Origin: Sediminicoccus rosea
GTDB taxonomy: Bacteria; Pseudomonadota; Alphaproteobacteria; Acetobacterales; Acetobacteraceae
Length of the DNA: 64,000 bases
Reading direction: 5' to 3'
Assembly: GCF_033547095.1 (NCBI RefSeq)
Contig: NZ_CP137852.1
Span: 3,403,501-3,467,500 of the forward strand
The notes beneath the pieces are model-generated. The model worked only from the letters and a program-made list of their open reading frames with translations. It ran no database searches and was not told the origin of the DNA. Below are positions 34,272-44,000 of the stretch, one piece after another. The position numbers and the translations under genes are program-made. Position 1 is the stretch's first letter, and every line of letters begins with the position of its first letter.

Positions 34272-35609
34272 TCAGTCTCCGAAAGCAGCGTCGAACAACA
34301 GCTTCATGTTCAGCCCGACGATCACCGCCGCCGTCGCCCAGCCAAGCGCGAGCTGCCAAGCCGGTGCCGTGAAGACACCCATGCGGTTTCGGTCCTGCGC
34401 GAACAGCATCAGCGGGATCACCGCGAAGGGCAGCTGGATCGACAGGATCACCTGGCTGAGGATCAGCAGCTGCGCGGTGCCGGACGCCCCATACATCCAG
34501 GTGACGATCACCGCGGGGATGATGGCGATCAGCCGGGTTACCAACCTCCGCAGCACAGGCGGCAGGCGGAACCGCAGGAAGCCCTCCATCACCACCTGCC
34601 CTGCCAGGGTGGCTGTGACGGTGGCGTTCAGCCCGCACAGCAGCAGCGCCACGCCGAAGGCGGTGGCCGCGATGCCGGCGCCCAACAGCGGCGTCAGCAG
34701 CTGATAGGCCTCACCAATCTCCGCCACCTCGGTATTGCCGCTGGCGTGGAACGTGGCGGCCGCGGTGATCAGGATCGCCGAGTTGATCAATAGCGCCAGG
34801 GTCAGCGCCAGCGTGCTGTCGATGGTGGCGAACTTGATCGCCTCCCGCTTGCCGGCCTCGTCGAGGTTCCATGACCGCGACTGCACGACGGCGGTATGCA
34901 GGTACAGATTGTGCGGCATCACCGTGGCGCCGAGGATGCCCATGGCGATGTAGAGCTGCGTCTGGTTCGTCACGATCGAGACGGCGGGAATGTAGCCGTT
35001 CAGCACCGCCGCCCAGTCCGGGTCGGAGAGCACGATCTGGATGCCGAAGCAGCCGACGATCAGCACGATGAAGCCGAAGATCAGCGCCTCCAGCCAGCGC
35101 ACGCCCTTGTTCTGAAGCCACAGGATCAGGAAGGCGTCGAAAGCGGTCAGGAACACGCCGTAGAGCAGCGGGATCCCGAACAGCAGTTCGAGCGCGATGG
35201 CAGTTCCTATGAGTTCGGCCAGGTCGGTGGCGCAGATCGCGATCTCGGCGAAGAGCCACAGCGGATAGGCGACCACCTTCGGGAACCGCTCACGGCAGAG
35301 CTGCGCCAGATCACGGCCGGTCGAGACGCCGATGCGAACGCACAGCGCCTGCAGCAGGATCGCCATCAGCGAGGAGGTCAGTGCGACCGCCAGCAGCGTG
35401 TAGCCAAAGGCCGAGCCGCCGGCGAGCGAGGTCGCCCAGTTGCCCGGGTCCATGTAGCCGACGGCAACCAGATAGCCCGGACCCATGAAGGCAAAGAGCT
35501 TGCGGAGGAAACCGCCTGCGTTGGGCACCGTAACCGAGCGGTGGACCTCCGGCAGGCTCGGCAGGCCGGCCGGTGCGGGTGGCGCGGCAACCTCGGATGG
35601 CGGGTTCAC
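34272..35609 (-). CDS. mntH: Nramp-family Mn(II) transporter
   Basis: A 445-residue proton-coupled metal importer with eleven predicted helices. The metal-binding DPGNWA motif is near residue 56 (GYMDPGNWA) and the second motif MPHNLYLH is in helix 6. The GTG start is supported by GGAGG seven bases upstream. It is divergent from mntR, with a shared operator region. Confidence 0.94.
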   Translation of the reverse strand: MNPPSEVAAPPAPAGLPSLPEVHRSVTVPNAGGFLRKLFAFMGPGYLVAVGYMDPGNWATSLAGGSAFGYTLLAVALTSSLMAILLQALCVRIGVSTGRDLAQLCRERFPKVVAYPLWLFAEIAICATDLAELIGTAIALELLFGIPLLYGVFLTAFDAFLILWLQNKGVRWLEALIFGFIVLIVGCFGIQIVLSDPDWAAVLNGYIPAVSIVTNQTQLYIAMGILGATVMPHNLYLHTAVVQSRSWNLDEAGKREAIKFATIDSTLALTLALLINSAILITAAATFHASGNTEVAEIGEAYQLLTPLLGAGIAATAFGVALLLCGLNATVTATLAGQVVMEGFLRFRLPPVLRRLVTRLIAIIPAVIVTWMYGASGTAQLLILSQVILSIQLPFAVIPLMLFAQDRNRMGVFTAPAWQLALGWATAAVIVGLNMKLLFDAAFGD

Positions 35610-35625
35610 GCTCGTCCTCCAAAAC

Positions 35626-35672
35626 TTAGTGTCTGCTAAATCATAGTGATCGGGCTATGGCTGATGTCAAGC
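35626..35672 (-). promoter_or_regulatory. mntH promoter with DtxR/MntR-like operator
   Basis: For mntH a consensus -35 TTGACA (35665-35670) and -10 TATGAT (35640-35645) are present with a 19-bp gap. Directly after the -10 is TTAG-TGTCTG-CTAA (35626-35639), an inverted repeat like DtxR-family boxes. Mn-loaded MntR bound here would block mntH and possibly its own gene. Confidence 0.6.
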
Positions 35673-35682
35673 GGAGGCGCTA

Positions 35683-36144
35683 ATGTCAGGCATGCCTCGC
35701 GCCTCGCCACGTTCCCTCCCGCCCCCGGAAGATCACGCAGCGCGCTTCACGCAGCAGCGCGAAGCCGACCGCTCGGCCATTGCCGAAGACTACGTTGAGC
35801 TGATCGCCGACCTCCTTCAGGAGGAAGGCGAGGCGCGTGCCGTGGATATTGCCCGACGCATGGGTGTTGCCCAGGCGACGGTCGCCGCGACGGTAGCGCG
35901 GCTACAGCGCGACGGCCTGGTGGAGACCAAACCCTACCGCGGGCTTTTCCTGACGCCCGCCGGCCAGGCGGTGGCATCCGCGGCCCGGGCGCGACACGAA
36001 TTGGTCGTCCGCTTCCTGCTGGCGGTGGGACTCGACCCGGAGACGGCGGAAGCCGATGCCGAGGGGCTTGAGCACCATGCCAGCGAGAAGGCCCTGGCCG
36101 CCTTCGCACGCTTTCTTGCCAAGCATGAGGCCGACCGGAAGTGA
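35683..36144 (+). CDS. mntR: Manganese-responsive repressor, DtxR family
   Basis: A 153-residue regulator. The winged helix (residues 38-85, ARRMGVAQATVAATVARLQR) is followed by the metal-binding and dimer domain with HELVVRFL and AEGLEHHASEKALAAF, which hold the Glu/His ligands. It lacks the SH3-like third domain, as bacterial MntR proteins do. It is divergent from mntH and overlaps the MerR gene (GTGA). Confidence 0.9.
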   Translation: MSGMPRASPRSLPPPEDHAARFTQQREADRSAIAEDYVELIADLLQEEGEARAVDIARRMGVAQATVAATVARLQRDGLVETKPYRGLFLTPAGQAVASAARARHELVVRFLLAVGLDPETAEADAEGLEHHASEKALAAFARFLAKHEADRK

Positions 36145-36581
36145 GCGCGACATTCTCGATCGGAGACCTCGCGCGCGCCACCGGCGTCAAGCCAACCACG
36201 ATCCGGTGGTATGAGCAGGAGGGGTGGCTCCCGCCGCCAAGCCGAACCGAGGGTGGACACCGAGCCTACGGCGCTGCGCATCTGCGCCGCCTTGGGTTCA
36301 TTCGCCACGCCCGAGAACTGGGGTTCGAGAGCGAGGCCATCCGCGCACTGCTCGACCTCGCGGACAGGCCAGACGCCGACTGCGGTCAGGCGCATGCGCT
36401 TGCGACCGCGCAGATTGGCGAGATCGACGCGCGGCTACGGCGGCTCTCGGCGCTGCGCGCGGAGCTTCAGCGCATGGCGACGAGCTGCGAAGGCGGAGTC
36501 GTAGGCGAGTGTCGCATCATCGAGACGTTGGCCGACTTCGGGCACGGGCACTGCGAGGATCCAACACACGGGACGCGGTGA
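36141..36581 (+). CDS. MerR-family metal-responsive activator (ZntR/CadR-like)
   Basis: A 146-residue regulator with an N-terminal MerR helix-turn-helix (FSIGDLARATGVKPTTIRWY). The metal loop has C116-x7-C124 followed by RIIE. C81 lies in the dimer helix, where divalent-metal sensors have Cys and CueR has Ser. This points to Zn, Cd or Pb. It probably activates the dyad promoter of the ATPase 4 kb away. It is translationally coupled to mntR. Confidence 0.85.
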   Translation: MSATFSIGDLARATGVKPTTIRWYEQEGWLPPPSRTEGGHRAYGAAHLRRLGFIRHARELGFESEAIRALLDLADRPDADCGQAHALATAQIGEIDARLRRLSALRAELQRMATSCEGGVVGECRIIETLADFGHGHCEDPTHGTR

Positions 36582-37082
36582 CTCAGTGGGCGAGACGCGT
36601 CTCACGAACGCCAGCGAAGGTTGGATTCCGGTTCCCACCGCTGCTCCAGTCGGTTTTCCAACCTCACATTTTCCCTTCCCTGGTAGCGCCGTGAACCGCA
36701 GGTCTCCTGGGGTTTTGCCGCGTTGGCTTGACGGTTGGAGAACGCAACAACTTCGGAAATCTCTCTCCGGAGGCCCGAAAATCTCCGAAACTCGGGACTT
36801 GGGCGATTTAGTCTACAAGCCTTAAGTTACTGAAATATAGATAATTCTTTGTCGAGATACGCGGGACGGTTGCGCATTGCGACCGGCAACCGGTCGAATT
36901 CTGGGACCGCAAAACAGCGCACTCCACCCAAGGTATTGCGCCGATGCTTCGCGTTGGGGACCTCGCCGTGAGGCGCAGAAATCGGGCCGCCGTAGCGAAC
37001 TTCAATTGAGGCGAATCCGTACTCGCAGACTAAGTGTGACGACCGTCGTCAGCGCGCCGCCTTCCCTCGGAACACAACCTAC
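36582..37082. other. Non-coding, locally AT-rich stretch with palindromes
   Basis: Five hundred bases without a convincing gene. It holds the perfect palindrome GAGACGCGTCTC (36592-36603), an AT-rich patch near 36825-36860, and the 7-bp arms CGACCGG/CCGGTCG around CAA (36880-36896). This is the least coding-like part of the window and may be an insertion junction or hold the promoter of the next gene. Confidence 0.45.
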
Positions 37083-37616
37083 ATGAACGAAGAAGATCGC
37101 GTCTTCGCCCGCTTCAAAGGCAACAAGCCGGAGGCTTCAGGCCGGCGCGAACAACTGACGATACCAGGTCGCGCCGGGACTTCGGGCAGCAGGGTCGTGG
37201 AGGTTGTGCACGTTCGGTCCAACGCAACGATGAAGGACCGGCCACGCCACGTCGACACGCGTGTTCGCGCTGCGCCCTGGGACGGCAGCTTCCTCGCAAA
37301 GCAGACCGCCGCGGGTGCTGTGCCGGTCCAGCCGATGGCTGCTGAATCGGCAAAGCCGGTCCGACACATCGTTGCCAAGGAGGAGTTGCCATCGGTGGAG
37401 ACCGGAGGGGCGCCATTGCCGAGCGTAGGGGAGCCAGTCGTTGCAACGCTCCAGGGACGCGGGAGGCCTCACCAAGAGACGCCCTATACGCCGACGAGGC
37501 GCATTGCTGACCCGTTCGACGCAGGCGACGACGGTGCCAACTGCCTGCGCTGCGGCTACTCGATCGAAACAAAGCGGCAGAAACGCGGGCTAATGACCTG
37601 CTCCGAATGCGGATAA
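37083..37616 (+). CDS. Orphan protein with C-terminal zinc ribbon
   Basis: A 177-residue protein of unknown function. Residues 1-145 are charged and low in hydrophobic residues, probably disordered. The last 25 residues contain CLRCGYS and CSECG about 20 residues apart, a treble-clef or ribbon zinc site. There is no strong ribosome site. It precedes the 2064-residue gene by 426 bases on the same strand. Confidence 0.5.
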   Translation: MNEEDRVFARFKGNKPEASGRREQLTIPGRAGTSGSRVVEVVHVRSNATMKDRPRHVDTRVRAAPWDGSFLAKQTAAGAVPVQPMAAESAKPVRHIVAKEELPSVETGGAPLPSVGEPVVATLQGRGRPHQETPYTPTRRIADPFDAGDDGANCLRCGYSIETKRQKRGLMTCSECG

Positions 37617-38042
37617 GTCAGGCCGCCTTCCCGACATTGTCCAAAGTTGGCCAAGAGTCGAAAGCCTTCTACGTTATTCTGCCATCGTAGAAGCTGCCGT
37701 AAGGCTGACGGCAACCGCTCAATACTGGGGACATCGGCGCAAGCGGTAAACGGGCCGGCCAGGGTCGAAGCTGAACCGCAACGTCGAAGGCCATGGCGTC
37801 AAGTCGCCGGGGACGTTCGGATCATGGTCGTGCTCTCGCGGAATGCCGAGCCGACATTAGCGCCGATCTCCCTCGATGTGGGCGCTCGTCGAATGGTCGC
37901 CCCAACTAAGGGCACAAAAAGCTGATCTAGTCATCGGTCAGCTGCAGATTAAGGCTTCCGCTTCGACACAGGTCTGCGCGCGAGCACTAACCACCTATCC
38001 GCATGTTCCGCATGCGTCCCCGGGGCGGTATGGTTCGTCTAG
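37617..38042. other. Intergenic region before the giant gene
   Basis: No convincing gene. A short repeat (CCGCATG twice near 38000) forms a dyad just upstream of the giant gene. I see no strong Shine-Dalgarno sequence before its ATG. Confidence 0.35.
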
Positions 38043-41000
38043 ATGCCCTCGATTCGCGTAAACCGGCACCTTCCCGTGCCCTTTCACGAGATGCCCTCCG
38101 ACGGGTTCGAGGCAATGACGGTCTCTCTCTTGGACAAGGAGCCGGGGGTCGTCAGCGCTACCCTTTATCGCACAGCTCGCCAGCTTCAATACGGCATCGA
38201 TGTCCTCGCACGTCGCCAGGACGGCACTATCGAGGTCGCCTCGTGCAAGTGTTACGCGGCCGTGGACAAGGGCGAGCTGAAGGAGTGGTCGGACGACTTC
38301 CTGAAGCACTGGGACGGGCACTGGAAGGACCAGAAGGTTCGCCGCTTCACTCTCGTCGTGGCGGCGAACGTCCACTCGGCACAACGTGACGCGGAAGTCC
38401 AGCAGGAACGAGAGCGGTTCCTGCAAATCGGGGTGGAGTACGAGGTGTGGGCCCCTCATCAGATTCAAGAGAAGCTCAGACCACATTCCGGTATCGTCGC
38501 CCAGCACCTCGGCATGGAGCACCTGGAGCGGGTCTGCGGCGTCGTCTCCGCACCGTTTAACATGCTCTCGGCGGCTAGCGCGGTCCCGAACGGCCCGTCG
38601 GCGGCGGCCCTCGACGACCTGCGGAGGTTGATCTCGCAGTCGGTGGGGCACCGGCTCGATCATCTGCTGGCTCGCTTCCGGACCGGGGAGGTTTCGGCGA
38701 CGGCCGCTGCACTCCAGGAAATCCGCGGTGGGACGGAGTGGGATGCGCTAGAGGCGGGGACGAAGGCTCGCGTGCTTCGGCTCCAGGCGTCCATTTTTCT
38801 CCACGCTGGTCATGACGCGGCCGCCTCGACGCTTGCCGATGAGGCGGACGCCCTCGAGCCACAGACGGAGCCCCGTCTCCGGGCGGTGCTTACCTATCGC
38901 CGCGCCGGTGCGTCCGCCGCCCTTGAGGTGCTCGGCGATCCCACGTCCCAGGACGGCGCGCACCTCCGCGCCGCGCTCCTACTCGACCAGGGGAAAGTAG
39001 CGGCAGCGGGGGCGGTCCTGGCCGACCATCAGGCGGTCGAGGCGGACCACGCGGAAACGCTGCGGTTACGGGCGCTCGTATCGCTCATGGAGGGTAGCCG
39101 AGAGACAGCGCTGCGCTTCGCGGACGCCGCCCACGCGGCAGCGCCGGGGTCGCCCGCGACGATGCGGGTTGCCGCCATCGCCCACTACGCCGTGGCGCTC
39201 TCCCCTGCCTTCGGTCCGGAGCACACAATCCAGCCCAACCCCGTTCCCCTCGATCTCGTGCGCGAGGACGCGACTTCACGGGGCCACATCCTTCGCGCCC
39301 TCGAGATCCTCGATGCGATGGGCCGCAAGGAGCTAGACGCCTCGGAGCGCCGGGAAACCGAGGTGTTCGCCCTCGCCTGCCTATGCAACTTGCGGGACCG
39401 GTCCGCCGACGCTGCCGCACATCTCAAAAGGATGCTCTCCGCAGATCCGGCGTGGGTGGCCGCGGCTCATTGGGGACTGGCGCGGGGCCTGCCCCTGGAC
39501 CGGGGCGCCCTTCGGGATGCGATCCAGGATCGGATCGTGCGCGGGGATGCCGACGCCGATGGGGTCATTCTCCTCGCGTTGCTAGAGGCGTCCGACGGCA
39601 GGGTCGGGGAGGCGATCGCCATCCTGGAGGCCTCGACCGCCTTCCCCACGCCCGAGGCGCTCGCCATTCGGGATGGCTGGCTGTGGAAGTTGCGTCGCAC
39701 GCAACCCGGAGCGGATGAGGGGGCCGACGAGCCTGACGCGATCTATCTCGAGAGGACGGTGGAGGCGGCGAGCAGCTCGGGCGACTGGTCTGCAGCCGAG
39801 GCGCTGTTGGGGCGGCTCGCGGCGCAAACGGGGCGTCCGGACCCGCTTATGCTGCCCCTGGCGCAAGCGCTCGCCGCCTCGGCGCGTTGGACTGCGATCC
39901 TCCGCCATAGGGATGCCCTGCTGGCGCTGGGGACGTCGGAGCCGGTCCGGGTCATCGTCTATGCAGCTGTGCACGGGGGCGAGCCCAGGACCGCGCTCGA
40001 CATCCTCCGCCTTCACCGGGAAGTCTTCCCGGGAGGGCGGCTCCCGTCCGACCTTGCTCGCCTTGAGGTAGATGCCCTCGCGGGGGTGGGCAATCAGGCG
40101 GGAGCGATTCGCAACGCGGTGCTGCTGGCGAGCGCCGAGTCCTCGACGGTGGAGGACCAACTCATGGCGGTGGCGGCGCACGTGCGGGCGGGAGATGTCC
40201 GAGCCGCCGTGCCCTTTGCCGAGGCGGCCAGGCGTTCCGGCAGGCTCGCACCATTGCATGCCATCCAACTGGCCCAGGCGATCGCACCCGCAGACCAAGC
40301 TGTAGCGACTTCCCTGCTCCAGCATGCCCTCACGGGCCCCATCGAGCCCGAACTCGCGCCGGGGGCGATCTCGCTCGCATTCCGCCTCGGGCTCGAGCGC
40401 CAGGCCGCGCCCCTGCTGGCCGGGGTGATGCCGCTGGGCGACCAGCCAGGATCGGGCGTGTGGACCGTCGATATGGAGAGCCTTGAAGACTTCCTGCGGC
40501 ATCAGCACGAGGTAGCCGAACGCCTCTCCCGCATGCACAGGTCGGGCGACGTTCCCGTCCACCTCGCCGCCGACCGAGGCGGAAGCAACCTAGCGCGGCT
40601 CTACCTGCTCGAGGACGAGGGACAAGAAGGGCGGGGCGGCTACCCAATGCTTACGCTTCACGGGAGCCGATCGGCGAGGAACGTTGAGTCTCCCGAACTT
40701 GGGGATGGGCCAGTACATGTGGACGTCACTGCCCTACTGATCGCCGATCAGCTCGGCCTGATAGACCTGCTGGAGCGGATGGCGGGTCGAGTCCTCCTTC
40801 CGCCCTCGTTGCCCCACGCCCTCCTTCAAATGGAGGAGAAATTGCGACCACACCAACCCGCAAACCTCGCGGCGATGCGCGAGGTGGCGCATCTCGCTGG
40901 GACGACGACGGTGGGGATCTTAAGCAGGGAAACTACTCCGACGGGCCAGGAGCTCGGAGGGCTGCGGGGCGACGGAGGACTGGGGCAATGGTTCCTAGAC

Positions 41001-44000
41001 TTTGATCGCGATCATGATGATCCACCGCGCTCTATTCCCCACGCCGGGATGGGGACGCTGAACCTTCGGGGCATGGCAGACGCACTGTTGGCAGAAGGAG
41101 CGATCGACCCGGATGTTCACCGTGCGGCACTTGATCGCCTCGGCCGCGCAGGGGACAGGCCCGCGATCGGCACGCCCGCCCGGCACGACCAGGTCGTCTT
41201 GGCGGATTTCGTAGCCGTCGAGCTCTCGGCGGCAGGAATCCTGGCGAGCGCGGCACGGATATTCCGTCTTCTTCTCGGCGACGACGCCCTTCAGGCGATA
41301 CGTGCGGAAATCGGCCGTGCGGAGGAACGAGAGGTCCACGCCAACAGGTTGGCCATTCTGCGGGCGCGAATTGCGCGGAACCTCGTGGCCGGTACGTTCA
41401 GCACTCTTCCATCGGCCGAGCGGGAAGATGCCGACAACGCCGGCCCCACGACCCGCTGCCTTGTCGAACTCCTCCGCGCGCCGGGGACCGAGGGCGGCAT
41501 CACCTGGATCGATGATCGGTACATCACAGCCCATGGTCTGTGTGGCGCGAACCGCGTGTTCGACACCACGGCGATGCTGGAGGCGCTTGCGCAAGCCGAA
41601 TGGATAACACCGGGCCAGCGCTGGACGGCCCAACTCCTTCTACGGGAAGCGAATGTACTGTTCGTCCCGATCACGGCCGATGAGGTCATGCATCACCTTC
41701 GCGCCGCCCCGGTCCGGGACGACGCGGTCGTCGAGACTGCTGCCCTCGCCACCCTGCGTCGATATGTCGCGAAGGCGCTGGCGGCGGCGACGGACCTGGA
41801 TATCCGACCCGTGCTGGCCGGAACTGGTCCCGGGGAGATGCCATTCCTCCTTGCCCTCCGGAGGCTGGTCGAGGACACGTTGCTGGCGATCTGGACTGCC
41901 GACGAGGGCACCATCGAGGAGCGTGAGATCCGATCGTCGTGGGTGTGGTCCTCGCTCCGGGTGGACCAATTGCCCGATCTCGGCCTGCCCGGCACTGCGC
42001 CGGGCTCCTGGCGATCGCTTCTCACCCTCGGCTATGCGGCACTACTCGCGAATGGGGTGCATATCCTCCTGCAGGTGAAGGGAGCGGACCAGAGGGGCAG
42101 GTTGCAAGCTTATATGGCGTGGGTAGGCGGTGCCGCAGTCCCACCGTGGATCACGGCCGACGACGTGTTTGCAAAAGACGTCGCTGACATACTGGCCGGA
42201 ATGCTTACTGGCCTTGGCGACGAGAGCGAAGGCGGTCGCAAGCTAGGGCGGGAAGGTCGTAAGACCGTACAGGCGCTGCTTGGGGAAGTTGTGATGAACG
42301 TGCCGGAGCCGTTCCATGACCACTTACTCGCACTTCCCGTACTATGCCGCGCCGCAGGGATTAGCCGGAGCGAGGTCATCATGGTCGGGGGGCTTCGGTT
42401 TATCCCATCCTCCCTTTGGAAGGCCGTCGAGGCGGCGCTCGCTGGAGGAAGGGCCTCGGTCAAAACGAGCGACGGCCGGGGCACGCTACGCCTGAAGACC
42501 CGGCAGGGACGAGCCACCGGTTTGGCGTTGTCGGGGGCTCTGGAGGGGGTTCTCGATGACCCCGCGCTTGGGCTCCTCTCGCGGGACCGAGCCGTCAGGC
42601 TCAGGACGGCGCGGACTATCCTGGACGGTCTGGGGATGGCACCCGCCGACGCCGCGGCTGCGGTGGAGAAACTCGCCGCGGCTGAGAGGTTAGCGGATAG
42701 GATGGATGCGGCCACCCGTCTGAGACAGGCGAGCATCCACGCTCGGCGGAGAGACCTGCAGGAGCGGCTTCGGTCGCGTGCGACTATTCCTTGGAGCGAT
42801 TTCGGCCCTCCTGATCCGGGATCGCTCCTCCGCTACGTTGGGCTGCTGCCTAACTCCGGCACGCCTGAAGGCGACAGGTTCGCCGATGCCGCCCGCAGGC
42901 TGGTTAGAGATTTTGGCACAGCTGAGGCCGTTCGACGGCTCGCCTCCCTTCCGATCCCCCTTTCCGACGAGTTGCTCGCCTCCATTCGGGCTTTGCCGAT
43001 GCATGATCGCGCGGACCTCCTGGTGGATCTCGGCGGCGCGGCGTCCACGCCGGTGCAACGCCTGCACTGCCTCAGGATCCATCGAGATCTGCGGGGCGCC
43101 GGTATCGGCGATCGCGACGCCTTCGCCGAGGCGTTGCGCGCGCTGCCCGCGTTGTGGGACGCGCACGCCCGACTGTTTCTTGTCCTACTCAAGCAGTTCG
43201 GTGAGGAGCTGCAACCAGACGGCCCTACGTCACGTGGCTTGAGTGCCGAAGAGGCGATCGTGGCTTCCTGGATGCATGCGGATCACGTGACACGCTCGAT
43301 CCTGGCGGCCGGATCGGAGCCGGTGGAAGCGGCGCGACGTCTCTCAGGCCGTCGCGTCCGGCGCGAGGCGGCACGCGCAGTTCTCTTCCGCCAGGGTTAC
43401 GACAATGCGGCCGCGGCACCCGCGTCCATGACCTCAGAGGGGTTGCTGTTCCACGGATTGGGTTACGCGCTCGGAACCGAGCAGCCCCGAGAGGACGCAT
43501 TGCCGGATGTGCATCTTCTTGACGGGCTCCTAGACATCCTCTCGGCCGGAACCGGGGATCGTCGGATGCCCGCCCCCTGGATATATGCGGACAGAGAAGG
43601 CGCGCGTGACGTCCTCGGCACGTGGTTCCGAGAACGGCCATCCTGGCTCTTCCCTGAAGAGGTCGGCGTGACGACCGAGGCCGCCCGTATCACTGTTGGC
43701 TCGGCGCTCGGAGAGCTGAACGTTGTCCAGGCAGGCCAAGCACGGCTCTGGCTGGTTCTCAGCATCGTGGCAAGGCCGCACCTGGACGAGGAGCGCCGGG
43801 GCATCGCTGCGAAGGCTGTCTCCGCCTTGGACCTTCGGAAACTGGGTGAGAACGACTCGGAGATCGGGATGGTCGCCTTGAGGTGTGCGGCGGAACTCGC
43901 CCAGGCTTCCGGCAACGATGCCGCGCGATCGGCCTTCGAAGAGAAGCTCGCCTGCTATGCGGAATGGTTGGCGGAGCGGCGCGGCGGACGATTGCTCCCG

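Noticed and set aside
42220-42280. Possible P-loop (GREGRKT) in the giant protein
   Set aside because: It does not fit GxxxxGK(S/T) and is not followed by a Walker B strand. I therefore do not call an ATPase domain.
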